Below are positions 47,900 to 61,139 of a DNA stretch of 64,000 bases, one piece after another. Within the stretch, counting starts at the first letter, position 1, and each line of letters opens with the position of its first letter. This DNA is from Arachis hypogaea (Eukaryota; Streptophyta; Magnoliopsida; Fabales; Fabaceae). A program made the translations under genes and the position numbers. Under the pieces are notes generated by a model. It was given only the letters and a program-made list of their open reading frames with translations. It did not search any database and was not told the DNA's origin. The stretch is taken from the NCBI RefSeq assembly GCF_003086295.3, contig NC_092052.1:13174346-13238345 (forward strand). Reading direction: 5' to 3'.

Positions 47900-49010
47900 G
47901 TTAGAATTCAGGAGAGGAGGTTAAAAAAGTAATATTATATATGAAGTTGTGTGTTACATGATACGAGAGTTAAACTATATATAGAAATATTAAAAACTAA
48001 TCTCATAAATATTTATCTATTAATTACTAACCACTACTAACTCTCAACTAGTTATTATTACTCTAATATCACCCCTTAAACTCAAATGGCAACTTAAGTT
48101 TGAAACTTATTTAAAACAATGTAATAAGAAAAACAACAAAATTTGATAGAACGAATGCAGACGAAATTGTCAGAACAGAGCACAGATGGAATTGACGAAA
48201 CAAAAACACAGATGAAACTACCAAAAAAGCGCAAATGAAACAGCTAGAGAAAGTACAGACGAAATTATCGGAACTAAGGTAGCACAGACGAAACTGCTGG
48301 AAAATTGGCGTACTGCCAAAAAATTGCCGAACAAATGGCAAACTGCTGAATAAGTGGCAAACTAATGAAAAGGTGGCAAATTGTCAGAAAGATAACAAAC
48401 TATCAGAAAATGACAAAAAAAGACATCTAATTTTTCCATAAAAATATGTAAATGTCCCACAAAGATGAAAAATAATAAGATTGGAGCAAAAATTGTAAAA
48501 ACGGATGATAAAATCGAAAAAAGGACACTAAAATAGTTAAAGAGGGGTCCCCAAGATTGGCACATCACCAATCACGTCAGTAGACATGTCACTTACCACG
48601 TCTGTAGCCTACTGACACGTGATAGCACGTGAGTGGTTAATGAAGCTGTATCAGCGACGGAGTAAGTCCAAGTTAACGCATGTTTAACATTGATGCGAGT
48701 CTAGTCGAGGCGCTGGTCAAAAGCGGGTTGGAATAATGGGTGAAAAATGTTGAATGTTGATCTGTCATCGGTTAGGTAAAGAAACATCAAAATAAAGACA
48801 AAAAAAAAAGGAGAGAAAAAATACATGAAAAAGAAGAATACTTGAAAAGGAAAGCACGGTGATTTCATCGAAAATAAAATTTATTATTTTCAAGAAAAAT
48901 ACCATAACTTTAATACCATGCTAGAACTCAATAGAGGAGATTAAAAAAATACTATTATACATGAAGTTATATGTTACATGATACAAAAACTAAACTAAAT
49001 ATAGAAATAG
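47900..49010 (-). mobile_element. Small deleted Copia-like LTR element
   Basis: The 3' LTR is 47900-48071 (TGTTAGAATT...AATATCA, 172 bp). On the minus strand, an AAGGGG purine tract lies beside it. A partial second LTR starts at 48919 (TGCTAGAACTC) and fades near 49010. Next to it a PBS-like TGGTATTAAAG on the minus strand is a decayed tRNA-Met site. The 850-bp interior has no gene but degenerate repeats with CACAGACGAAAC (48157-48295) and TGGCAAACT (48330-48410). Confidence 0.65.
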
Positions 49011-50182
49011 ATTTTTTTTACTTAAATAAATTAAAGAATAGCTAACTTTACATGAATTCCTAAATGAATTTTCAACACACAAATCTCCTCTTCCTATATT
49101 TATATAAATTGTCTTCGGATATTGTACTTTATGTTAATTCATTAACCATGGTTAAGACGATTTATGCTTAGAATTTCTTTCAAAAAATGAGCACAAAGAG
49201 ATGGAACTATTTAATGAAATCATCTAATTCTTTGTCTGCTTTCTAAAAACATGTTTCAGAACTAAACATATTTACCAAATATAAATTGAAATATTTATGT
49301 TTTTCAAAAAAACAAACACCTTTGTCAAATAAAAAAAAATAGTATACAACACACTAAAAATTAACTATTAAATCAATTATTTTATTAAAGATATATTTTA
49401 TACAAATAATTAATTTAATAACTGATATTTTGTATATTCATAGCATAATTATTACCAAATTTAGCTTAAATGTATTCTACAATATCTATTTATTAATGAT
49501 TACAAATTGATTTAAATGTATCATATTTTATAACAAAAGAGAAAGAAAATAAAATATAAAAACTTAAACTATTTCCAATGTTAATTACTCTATCCTTTGT
49601 CAAATCTGTAAAGTCTTTGAAATGAAAAATATTTCTTTTTAAAAATATCCTGTAAAATTTTTATAAATTTAATTTTTATATATTTTATTCTTACTACAAC
49701 AAGAAAAGTCTATAATATAAATTGATATAAACATCTATAGATGTAGATATTATGTAGCTATATTATTTAGTTGATATATGTCCCAATTGATTGTTACATT
49801 TTTCAGAAGTAGCGTAAAGTGGATCAAAACAACCAAGAGGTTGTCCGTAGATTTATCTCTTTTTTATTGGAATTGATGGGATAGTAATAATGTGTTTTTT
49901 TTTTTATATTGGGTCAATTACAAAATTACTTATTTTTCGGAATTAGACCTCATAGTTCTTTCATTTTAGTAGTGGCTATTCTTTTATTTTTCTTTTAAAA
50001 AAATACAAAATAAATCCATTAAACTCAATATTAAATCTTTATCTGTATTTATTCTACTTAAGAATTTTTATAATACACATATAATATTATAGTTTTTCAT
50101 AAAACCAAATCTATTATTTGTGAAAATAATAACGGTATATTTAAATACGAGTTTTTTTGTTAATTCTAACATATTTAACTTT

Positions 50183-50185
<3 letters not shown>
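49011..50185. other. AT-rich intergenic, nothing recognised
   Basis: No reading frame or repeat that I can support. Confidence 0.5.

Positions 50186-50261
<76 letters not shown>
50186..50261. repeat. (AT)n microsatellite, about 76 bp
   Basis: An uninterrupted AT run directly beside the 3' end of the LINE, where an A-rich tail would be expected. Confidence 0.97.
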
Positions 50262-50265
<4 letters not shown>

Positions 50266-50725
50266 GAGAAAAGAGGGTGTCTAAGACCTAAAAAGACAGG
50301 AAAAAAACAAAACAAAAAATTAAGCACTTCTTTTCTTAAAGACACCACTAACATCTAAAGACATAACAAAATAAATATTAGAAAATGAAGCATAAAAAAT
50401 ATACAGGCCATGGAGAAGATCATACCCCTTTTGGCAAGGATGTCTGCTACATTGTTAGCCTCGCAAAGAGTATGCTTCCAATCAACAGTTAGGATGACGA
50501 TTTTTAAGTATCCTTATGTCTTCTAAGAGACTTGCACAAGATTGAGAAGCAGAAAAACTACCTTGTATCATAGAAATGGCTATAACAGAATCAAATTCCA
50601 CAATAATATAATGCATATCATTAGCAATAGCGATTTGTAACCCTTTAATTACTCCCCAGAACTCGACGTGAATGATTGAGCAGCTTCTTAAGTTGCACGA
50701 AAAACTCTTAATAAATCTACTAAGA
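50262..50725 (-). pseudogene. LINE 3' end: last part of RNase H and 3' UTR
   Basis: Minus-strand translation gives VEFWGVIKGLQIAIAND, then IIVEFDS and CEANNVADILAKRGM, the second half of a plant LINE RNase H (RVT_3). It is separated from its first half by the insertion at 50726. The stop falls near 50360. Confidence 0.8.
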
Positions 50726-51083
50726 GCTTGTTTCGGTGAGCTTCTAAAAAAAGATATTTTTTCGAGTTATCTTTTTTGAAAGATCTTATAGAAAAGTAAA
50801 AGTAATTTTATGTTTGGGTATCTCATGCAAAAATATCTTTTTATTTATCAATTATGTTTGGGTATAACAATATAAAAGTACTTTTTTGTTTATTTATTAC
50901 ATGAAAAACATCTTTTTTTAAGAGAAAAATATCTTTTAAAAAAAGATGTAAATTACAGCTTTTCAAAAAAGATGTTTTTTTTATTTTTCTAGTACTATTA
51001 CTTTTACTATTAAAAATTTGTCAAACACGCTAAAAAATAAAAAAAAAAAATTTTTTTATCAAAATAATAGTGCCCAAACAAGC
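50726..51083. repeat. MITE, 358 bp, inside the LINE RNase H
   Basis: Ends GCTTGTTTCGG and (reversed) GCTTGTTTGGG, flanked by ACTAAGA on both sides (50719-50725, 51084-51090). Probably a hAT type with one changed base in an 8-bp duplication. The interior is rich in AAAAGAT/ATCTTTT words. Confidence 0.78.
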
Positions 51084-52381
51084 ACTAAGATGATCTTGAA
51101 AAATTCTTACACAAAATGCGTTGTTATTGCTGGAATAAAACGATCCATCCACATTTAGTTTAACATATTCATCAGAGGGAGCAATCCACTTGATCAGGTA
51201 CTCAGAAGAATTTTTACCATTATGCAAAGAGAGATTAAGCCTTTGTGTACTAGAACTCGAACATTAATGAACCCCAATGATTCAATGGTGGAGATATCCT
51301 TTCTTTCAAAGACAAATTTGTTTCAACAGTACCACAGGGTTGAAAGAGAAACTCCAAAAGTACATGGCCAACTATTCCATTGAGAGAGATTGTTGATAAT
51401 CCAATTACGGAGATCAAGACTGAAGGATTCTGGCGGTGCGACATGTTGAAAAAGATGATGCCAAACTCTTTTTGCAAGAGGGAAGTCTCAAAAAATATGC
51501 AATGCAGATTCTTCATGATGATTGCATTTCGGACAAGATGTAATAGATGTAAGATGGCATCTTCATCTCTCAACATTTGTGAGAATGGAGTTGTTTGCCA
51601 CTAGCCAGATGAAACTACGGATCCTTTTCGACTCTTTTCATTTCCAGGCCAAGATAAAGATTTGATCAAGAAGGGTGGAGTTCTCTTCCAAGACTTGGTA
51701 TGCAAATTTTAAGCTAAAGGAGACATCCAAAGAAGAAGCCTAGGCAATATGGTTGTTGTCCTTCCAGGAGGACGGAAGGGCCAGCGGTAAGATCCTACCA
51801 ACCATGCTATTCAGGAGCCATTCTTTAAGCCTCTTCTCATCCTAATTACCTGAAACATCAAGAAAATATGTTAGAAGAAAGTTTTCCTCAACTGGGTTTA
51901 TTACCTTAGTTGCACAAACCCTGAGTTTCCATGATTTGGAACCCAAGGATAATTTCAAAAGCTGATGTGGTTGCCACTGTTAATGCGCCATATAACGTTT
52001 CACTCCACATCATTCCAGGATGAACAAACTCCTTTCCACAGGTTTGACTCGTTCCTCCTTATATTAACAATATGACCTTCCCATAATTGTACTTTGATCT
52101 TAATACCCTCACCTAAAGGCAATTTCTTTTCTTTATTAATCTCCATTCAATCTTCATCATTAAAGCATGGTTGAGATCTTTAGTATGGCGAATACCCAGT
52201 CCCTTACTGATTTAGGCTCTTTGAGCTTCCTCTAGCTTACTAGGTGAGTCTTCTTAACATGTTTCGTATCACCCCACATGAAATTCTTACATTTACGATC
52301 AATCATATTATAAGTAATATTTGGTAATACAGCAGTTTGCATAGAATAAATAGGGATGGAATAGAAAATAGATTTCACCAG
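51084..52381 (-). pseudogene. LINE: end of RT region, zf-RVT and start of RNase H
   Basis: Minus frames at 51576-51250 (zinc-binding zf-RVT-like part, HLVRNAIIMKNLHCIFFET) and 51227-51095 (YVKLNVDGSFYSSNNNAFC, start of RNase H with the first catalytic Asp). 51600-52381 has stops and shifts. Confidence 0.75.
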
Positions 52382-52948
52382 ATAGGGGTGTCAAAAATTT
52401 TTAAGAGGTGGGATCCCTGCGGGACCGCCCCGAATGGGGCCCCAATGGTGGGGAATTTTTCCCGTGGGGATGGGGAGCGAAATTCCCCCGATACAGGTGC
52501 GGAGATCCGAGCGGGGATCCCCGCCCCATTCCCGATAATTCTCCGAATATTTGAACTTACTTAATAACCTTTACTTTATTTCTAATATAAGGGTTCTTTT
52601 AGTAATTTCACTCATTGAAAAACCCTAACCCTATTGTTCAAGATTTTATTTTATGAACTATGATTTGCTATGTTATATTCCTGGACTTATAATCTTGGAT
52701 AATATATATTCGTGTATTTGTAATAATATTTTGTAATTTATTTTTTGATTTTTTGATATTTTTTATTATAATTTCCATATGAATGTTAAACATAGGGAGA
52801 TGGGAAATGGGGCCCTGCGGGGAACGGAGATGGGGACAATTATTCTCCCATGGCGGAGAACAGAATGGGGACGGGGATTAATTCTGGGGGCGGGGATGGG
52901 GAGCAGGGAGGCATCCCCTGCCCCCGCCCCGCCCCATTGACATCCCTA
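52382..52948. repeat. hAT-like MITE with G-rich ends, 567 bp, inside the LINE
   Basis: Ends ATAGGGGTGTCAA and TTGACATCCCTA (inverted), with a 7-bp TCACCAG on both sides (52375-52381, 52949-52955). Subterminal regions are strikingly G/C-rich (GGGGATGGGGA words) against an AT-rich centre. Confidence 0.85.
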
Positions 52949-53612
52949 TCACCAGGGTTATTCTTCCTGCCAGGAAAAGAGAAGAAGCTTTCCAATTACT
53001 AAGTCTTGTGTTGAGCTTTTGGATGATCTCATGATACGTATTCTTGGTGACTCTAGAACGGAGAAGGAGGACACCAAGATACTTGCCCAAATCATTTGTC
53101 CTAGGAAACCCGAGAGCCTCACTAATACCAGTTCTGACATTATTACCCATGTTATTCAAGAACACGAGTTTTGTCTTTGTTCATTTTCTGGCCCGAGCTA
53201 TCACAAAAGGCATCAAGGACCTTGTTAATCACGTCCTCTTGTTCCATGCTTGCTTCCGCAAAAAGAATTAGATCATTAATGAAACAGAGATGAGAGAGAT
53301 TGGGGACATCCCTGCTGAGCTTGATGGGCTTCCAAAAATTATGGTTAACAGCTTCCATAATCAGTTGGGATAAGCGTTCCATGCATAAGACAAAGATATA
53401 AGGGAAATGGGGTCCCCTGTCGAATGCCTTTAGTAGGGGTAAATTCTTCCAAAGTCTCCCTCTTCCAGAGAACTCTCATTTTTACCATGGAAATACAAGT
53501 ACACACAAGCTCAATAAAATTGTTAGGCAGGCCAATGTTTGTGAGAGTATCTCTAACAAAACTCTATTTTAGCTTGTCGTAAGCTTTCTCAAGATTAATC
53601 TTGATCGCCATC
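52949..53612 (-). pseudogene. LINE reverse transcriptase, central part
   Basis: Minus-strand blocks: MAIKINLEKAYDKL (about 53570-53612), KGIRQGTPFPLYLCLM (about 53385-53440) and HLCFINDLILFAEASMEQE (about 53270-53330). The usual catalytic FADD box reads FIND, so one metal-binding Asp is gone. Then GFPRTNDLGKYLGV and LSNWKASSLFLAGR. Stops and at least one shift (about 53160). Confidence 0.85.
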
Positions 53613-56392
53613 TGTAACATTCTACCACACTAAGCTTTACGCTTAAGTCGTAAAACGAATGTGGTGTGGTATTACGACCTCTAAAATAAAATGAGTACAT
53701 ATAATAGCAGAAGAATTATAATATGCTAGGAGCCTTGAAGAAAAGAGAAAAATAAAAATCGCACAATAAAGGCGCAACGCTCAAGGAACGAGTTAACTTA
53801 CGTGCTAAGAAAACCATAACTATCAAACATAAGCTAACAGAAGTGGGAATAGAGTGCCAAAGATACAAAATATCAAGCTCCTAACTCAGCCTGCGAAGTC
53901 AAGACTGGCCGGAGAATATTTACACACATATATACAAACATATCCAAAACCCAAAAGTACATATACACAATCCTGCCTCTCCATAAACCTCTAAGAGGAT
54001 CAAAAAGAATAAGTCATGCGGAGAGAAAACTAAGTACATATATATACATCATAGCATAACAAAATATCCCAGTAACCACTCCGCTTCAAGAGTCCAGACG
54101 CCTAACGAGATGCCTCTCGACCTGCATCTAAAAAATAACAACATAGTATGGAATGAGAACCGGAGGTTCTCAGTATGGTAAAGGTGCCACACACATAATA
54201 TATAAGGTCCTGGGAATACCAGAGGCAATCCTAGAACACCGACACTCAGATTATAGAGCTTAAAGTATTAAACAGAAGCCATAAAGGGTGGTTCTCTAAA
54301 AATATTTAATCCTAACTTAACTTAACCTTAAATCTAAATCCCATACTGCCATTCCTCCATACCTCCAACTCCATCATGCATTTTCATAGACAACTAAACA
54401 GACAAAGGCAAACACAAGAAGGTTACAAGTACTGCAGATAACAAATATACATTTAGCATGGCAAATACAGATAGGCACACCCAATTAGAGCACAAGCAAG
54501 TAATTCAAGTAATATGCATATGATGCATGCCTGTCCTATGGCTGATGAGGCTCATCTGTCGGTTATCCAGCCAACCCGACAAGTCTGAATTGTACTTAGA
54601 CTGTCCCCCGACGTGCATCTCCAAGAGTCTATGCATAGTTTTTTCTCAAATAATCAATAATACTCAATGGGGGTAACATTCTCGGGAATTTATATAGTGC
54701 CCGGTCACACACTTACGTCGTAGGGTCAACAGAGTATCGAGTTTTCAATCTGGTACACGTGGTGGCAAGCCACGGCACTTAATCCAGGGAATCTCGTATC
54801 TCAGATTATTCAAATTCATAAGCCATATAAGTAATTCAATTATAATTCATCAATATCAACATCATTCTCAATCGCATTTCATTCATCATCATACATCAAT
54901 CATATTCAATCCTTATCCTTCATTATCACACCTCCCATTCCGTCCATCAATAGTTCCAATTCAAAACATAAGTCATTCTTTTCTAAATGAATCAAACTTA
55001 AAACATGCTCATTTTCTTAATAACTCAAAATCAAACCATATAACCTTTGAATCTAAATCTTTCTAAATAATCATATAACAAAATCTCTAATCTCTAATTT
55101 TTATAAAATTTCAGCAGCATCTCCTCTAAAACTCGGACTTTGCCACCCTGTTCGGGTCCAAACCTGTATTCTTTTCAATTCAACATTTCCTTCCTCATTA
55201 TCATAACAATCTCCACAAAAAATCTACCTCAGATCAACAATTAAACTCATACAATATTCAAATCCAACAACCAAAATTCAACTAAGAGTCATAGTTCACA
55301 AATCCTAGGCTTTTAACACAAAATACCTCAAATCAATAATTCATCGAATCGTTAATTAATCAACAAGCACCAAACCAACCATGTTCATCAACAATAACAT
55401 TCAACTATAATTCTCTCCAAATTAACATAACAACATTCACCATCCAAAATTAATAACTAATTATCCAATAAACTTCAACCAATTATATTCATCGACAAAT
55501 TACTAAATATTAAATATACACCTGCATTCCAACTTATCCTATGGTCATCTAGCCTAAGTTTTCACAGAACATTATATATTAAATGCAAGAAACCTAAACC
55601 ATACCTTAGCCGATTTCCACGTAACGACCAAAGCTATTTATTCAAAACCAAGACAACCCCTCAAAACTCAACTAATCCGCTTCCTCCAAGTTCCAGTATT
55701 CACAATTTCAAGCTCCAATTATTTATTTTCAACCTAATACACATTCCTAATACATATATACCCAATTTAATACTCAAAGCTCGAATTTAATGAAAATAAA
55801 ATAGAATTATTGTATCCTCACCTTACCCAAGCTTCACATAAGCAAGAGTGAACGTTTCTCTCAAGCTAAATGGATCCTAAAACATCAGAAATCAAAGAAA
55901 TTCAATATTCCCACTTAAAATTTGAAAATTGGGGGAAAAGAGGGCTGAGAGTGATTAAACAAGTTACCAGTGAAATTGTTCCAGTAGAAATGTAGAGCTC
56001 GACGTGGTGGACACGTGGCCGCAAACGGTGCGGCGATTGGAGCTCGGACGGAGAAGTTACGGGGATCGGAAATTAACGTGAGGGTTACGGGAATGTTTCT
56101 CGTTTCTCTTCTCCCTGGAAGCTGAAAGCTTCGTTGCTGCAGTAATGAGGGAGAAGACAAAGCTGGGTTCATTTAATAGGGCTGGTCCGGTTGAACCGAC
56201 AGCCCGGTTCGAGTCCGGTTCAACCGGTTTGGTACTTTCGATCCAAACTTGGACCGTTTTCTTCAAAATTAGTGTCAAAATTTTCGTTTCGATGAGCTCT
56301 ACCCTAATTTAATATAATATTCACATTTCTAATCCTCCTTATTAAAAATTAATTTATTGACTAATTATCTACTAATTTAATCGGGGTTTACA
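53613..56392 (-). repeat. 3' LTR of the chromovirus (2,780 bp)
   Basis: Plus-strand ends TGTAACATTC and GGGTTTACA. Short frames near 55915-56278 recur in the other LTR and are not called as genes. Confidence 0.95.
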
Positions 56393-56407
56393 TTCTACCC
56401 ACCTAAC
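56393..56407 (-). other. Polypurine tract of the chromovirus
   Basis: GTTAGGTGGGTAGAA on the minus strand directly before the 3' LTR; it should prime plus-strand DNA synthesis. Confidence 0.65.
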
Positions 56408-56434
56408 AAAGAATTTTGCCCTCAAAATTCAAAT

Positions 56435-59400
56435 CTAGTTACCTGAAAAGAGATGTGGATAGTCCTTTCGCATATCTGATTCGAGCTCCCAGGTATGTTC
56501 CTCGATACCAGCTCGACTCCAAGCTACTTTTACCAATGATACTTCCCTTCCTCGTAATCGTTTAACGCTGGTGTCATCAATTCTTACCGGAATTACCGGA
56601 AGTGTTAGATCTTCTCTTACTTGGATTGGTTCTGGTTCCAGAACATGACTTGCGTTAGGAGTATACTTTCGAAGCTGTGATACATGAAATACATCGTGCA
56701 AATTCGAAAGGTACGGTGGTAAGGCAATTTTATAAGCCACTGGTCCAATTCTCTTCAGAATCTCAAATGGTCCAATATAACGGGGATTCAGTTTCTTGGT
56801 CTTAATAGCTCTTCCCACGCCAGTGGTTGGTGTAACTTTCAGAAAGACATGCTCCCCTTCCTCAAATTCCAAAGGCTTTCACCTCTGATCAGCATAACTT
56901 TTCTGGCGGCTCTGGGCTATAAGCATTCGACTACGAATCTTCTTTATCTGTTCAGTAGTTTCAGCTATCATCTCAGGCCCTAATAAACTCCTTTCTCCAG
57001 TTTCATACCAACACAATGGAGACTGACATTTCCTGCCATACAGAGCCTCATATGGAGCCATTCTGATGCTCGCATGATAGCTATTATTATAAGCAAACTC
57101 TACTAATGGCATATACCGATCCCAGCTCGCCGGCTGGTCTAAAACACAAGCCCTTAGCATATCCTCCAAGGTCTGAATAGTTCTCTCTGATTGACCATTT
57201 GTCTGAGGGTGATACGCAGTACTCAAGCTTAACTGAGTCCCAAATGCACGCTGAAAAGCTCCCCAGAACCTTGATGTGAAGCGAGGATCCCTGTCAGATA
57301 TAATGGTAGAAGGCACGCCATGCAACCTGACAATCTCTTTGATATACATTCGAGCTAATTCCTCCATTGTGCAACTTATTCGGATAGGAAGAAAGTGAGC
57401 TGATTTTGTTAGTCGATCCACAACCACCCAAATAGCGTCACAACCAGATCGGGTTCTAGGCAAACCTATCACAAAATCCATTGCAATACTCTCCCATTTC
57501 CATTGTGGAATCTCCAAAGGCTGAAGGGTCCCTGATGGTCTCTGATGCTCAATCTTAACCTTCTGACACGTTAAACATTTAAATACATACAATGCCACAT
57601 CATTCTTCATGCCTGGCCACCAGAACATCGCTTTCAGATCCTGATACATTTTAGTGCTCCCTGGGTGGATTGAAAACCCGCTCTTATGAGCTTCCTTTAA
57701 GATTCTCTGTCGCAGGTCTCCAATATCTGGCACAATAATCCGGTTCTTAAACCTCCACAAACCATCCTGTCCTTCTGACACTCTTCACTGTTTCCCCTGT
57801 TCGACTGCTGGTAATACCTTACGTAACGCTTCACTGTCTCGATGAGCCTTCAGAAGTTCTGATTTAAAATCACTTGAAATTTGCAACTGACTCAAACACA
57901 GGATTCCAGATTCTTCTCTAACTCCCAAATTCAAACCTTGGAATGCCTTCAGTAACTCTTCCTCCCGTAGCATCATCCAAGCTGCATATAAAGACTTCCG
58001 ACTCAAAGCGTCCGCCACAACGTTCGCTTTTCCTGGATGATAATTCAATTCAAAATCATAATCTTTCAGAAGCTCCATCCACCTCCTCTGACGCATATTC
58101 AACTCTTTCTGCTCAAAAAGATACTTCAAACTCTTATGGTCTGAGAAAACAAGAAACTTAACACCATAGAGATAGTGCCTCCAAATCTTTAAAGCAAACA
58201 CAACAGCAGCAAGTTCCAAATCATGTGTCGGATAGTTCATTTCATGCGGCCTTAATTGCCGTGAGGCGTATGCTACAACATTCTGGTGTTGCATCAGAAC
58301 ACACCCCAAACCTTTCAGAGATGCATCACAATACACTTCAAACGGTTCACTTGGTTCAGGTAATACCAATACAGGTGCAGTAGTCAACTTGTGCTTCAAT
58401 GCCTGGAAACTCTCTTCACATTCCGGAGTCCAGATAAAAGGTGTGTCCTTCCTAGTCAACTTAGTTAAAGGTAAGGCGAGCTGTGAAAATCCTTTAATGA
58501 ATCTGCGATAATACCCCGCCAAACCTAAAAAACTCCTGATCTCTGTCACTGAAGTTGGTCGCTCCCAATTCATCACTGCTTCCACCTTAGCAGGATCCAC
58601 AGCTATCCCCTGCTTACTCACCACGTGGCCGAGAAACTTCACTTCACTCTTCCAAAACTCACATTTAGATAACTTAGCATATAACTTCCTATCTCTCAGA
58701 ATTTGTAGCACAGTTCGCAAGTGATCAGCATGCTCCTCTTCAGTCTTAGAATAAACAAGAATGTCATCAATGAAGACAATAACAAACTTGTCCAGATACG
58801 GTCGAAAAATCCTGTTCATATAATCCATAAATACTGCCGGGGCATTAGTTAACCCGAAAGACATCACTGTATACTCATAATGACCATAACGGGTTCTGAA
58901 AGCAGTTTTCGGAATATCCTCGTCTCTAACCCTTATCTGATGATATCCGGATCGCAGGTCAATCTTAGAAAACACACCAGCACCCTGTAACTGATCCATT
59001 AGATCATCGATTCTAGGCAACGGATATTTATTCTTCACAGTGATCTTATTCAATTGCCGATAATCGACACATAGCCGCATACTCCCATCCTTCTTCTTTA
59101 CCAGTAACACTGGTGCTCCCCACGGAGAAACACTTGGTCGGATAAAATGCTTACCCAACAGATCTTCCAGCTGAGCCTTCAGTTCAGCCATTTCTAAAGG
59201 CGACATCCTATAAGGAGTAATTGAAATTGGACCGGATCCAGGTACTAACTCAATTGTAAATTCAACCTCTCGGTTAGGTGGGAATTCATTAATATCATCC
59301 GGAAACACATCTGAAAATTCACATACAACCGGAATCTGCTCTAAACTCTGATCATCACCTGATACTCTCGCAGTTAATAACATAATACCCTGACATTCGG

Positions 59401-60922
59401 TTCCAGAACAGTTTACTATCATAGAATTCAAATAGTAACTATTCACCACAACCGGTGCTTCTGACCCTTCCGGCATAAACTGTACTGACTTTTCAGAACA
59501 ATCAAGTAAAACATGATTCTTGAATAACCAATCCAATCCCAAAATGAGATCAAGACCAGTCATAGGCAAACAAATCAAATCATGCACAAATTCACGCTGT
59601 TGTACTCGAAAGGGAACTTGTGGACATTCTATCCTAGTCACCATAGCTTCATGAGTAGCATTATATACTTTCAAATCATAACCTAGAACCACCATTCTCA
59701 ATCCTAATTCATGGGCCTTTTCAAATGCAATAAATGAATGAGACGCTCCTGAATCAAATAAAGCATTTAAGATTTTACCAGCCATTTCACAATTACCTCT
59801 AATCAGTGTCTCAGATCCCTCAGCACCAATGGTAGAAGTGGTGTATACTCTCCCCGGCTGCTGCACTCTACCAGTCTCATACTTCTTCTTCTCCGGGCAA
59901 TTGGTAGCCATATGCCCGGGCTGTCCACAAGAATAGCATACTCCAAGTCTGAATCTGCACGGAACTCCAGGGTGATACCTTCCGCACTTCTGACAATTCA
60001 GATCTTGCTGTGGCTGCTTCCCAAACCTTTTTCCTTGACTAGCATTGGTATTCGGCCTTCTGTAATTACCTTGACCCTGAGTCTGCTGCGAAACAAAACC
60101 TCCACGTTTGAAATTCCTACCTCTCGGAGCAAAGTTCCTCCCTGAAGGCCTCAGAAAAGGCACCCTCAAACTCCCTTTCTCTGCTGCCGCCTTCCTCACA
60201 CAATCCTCAGCCACCCTACTCTTATTCACCAATTCAGAAAATACCCTGATCTCCATTGGGGCAACGAAGCTCAGAATATCGCTCCGAAGACCTCCCTCAT
60301 ATTTAATACATTTCCATTCAGCAAAATCTTCAGGCGCACCTTGACAGATACGAGAAAAGCGACATAACTCCTCAAATTTACTGGTATACTCAGCAACAGT
60401 CATCTGTCCCTGCTTTAACTGCATTAATTCAAGTTCCTTGGTATTTCTGGCTGAATTAGGAAAATATTTCTTATAGAACTCTGTCTGGAAAACCTCCCAA
60501 GGAATCGCAGCACCATTAGGATGCAGGATACGTCGTGTTCCCTGCCACCAATATTGAGCTTCACCTTGCAGCTGATAAGTTCCAAATTCAACCCATTGCT
60601 CTTCAGGAACCTGTTGGGCCTGCAACGCCCTTTCCATAGCCTGAATCCAGTTATCTGCATCAGTGGGATTTGAGGTTCCCCTAAAAGTCGGAGGGCGAAC
60701 TTTCAGAAATGTGGCAAGTGTCATAGGACCATCCTCATCATTATTATTCCCATAATTACCCTGATTTATCTGATTACCCAATGCCTCGGCTGTTGCCTGC
60801 ATAGCTGCAGCCATATTTCCCAGGGCAGCCATAAAGTCTACTGGATCAGTCCCTATGGGAGCAGGAGTAACGGTGCCTGTCCTACCTCTACCTCGCCTGC
60901 GACCGCGTCCGCGAGTCGACAT
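56435..60922 (-). pseudogene. Chromovirus gag-pol polyprotein, one frame with two TGA stops
   Basis: 1,495 codons from ATG 60922 ([14 protein letters not shown]); a TTG eight codons upstream is less likely. Gag domain at about 70-230. CX2CX4HX4C knuckle [14 protein letters not shown] at 59939-59898. Protease [11 protein letters not shown] at about 59755. RT catalytic FIDDILVYS at about 58770. RNase [13 protein letters not shown] at about 58330. Integrase (HHCC then D, D, E in [24 protein letters not shown]) at 57700-57150. A chromodomain-like end with WSRAGIEEHTWELE closes the frame. TGA stops at 57785-57787 and 56879-56881 fit single transitions of TGG and CGA. No frameshift, and other catalytic residues are intact. 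Confidence 0.95.
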
Positions 60923-61124
60923 CTGGTCCCTATATACACCAAACAAGTGATATTAAGTTGATCAGTCTCAATATCGCAGGTCTAATGCTTTAAGTTCCAA
61001 ATGCATGCTCACAAACGTTTATGCCACATATATCAATCAGATATCCTAATAGCACATAAACACATATACAGAGAATACACAAAAGCACAATCAGTCCGTC
61101 TTTCAGGCTCTATAGCAACGAACT
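60923..61124 (-). other. Chromovirus leader between PBS and gag
   Basis: About 200-bp untranslated leader; no gene. Confidence 0.6.
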
Positions 61125-61136
61125 GCTCTGATACCA
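61125..61136 (-). other. Primer binding site of the chromovirus
   Basis: TGGTATCAGAGC on the minus strand, a perfect initiator tRNA-Met PBS, three bases inside the 5' LTR. Confidence 0.93.
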
Positions 61137-61139
61137 TAA

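Noticed and set aside
55915..56278. Two short minus frames repeated almost exactly at 63442-63805
   Set aside because: They repeat because they lie in the two LTRs; no known protein similarity.
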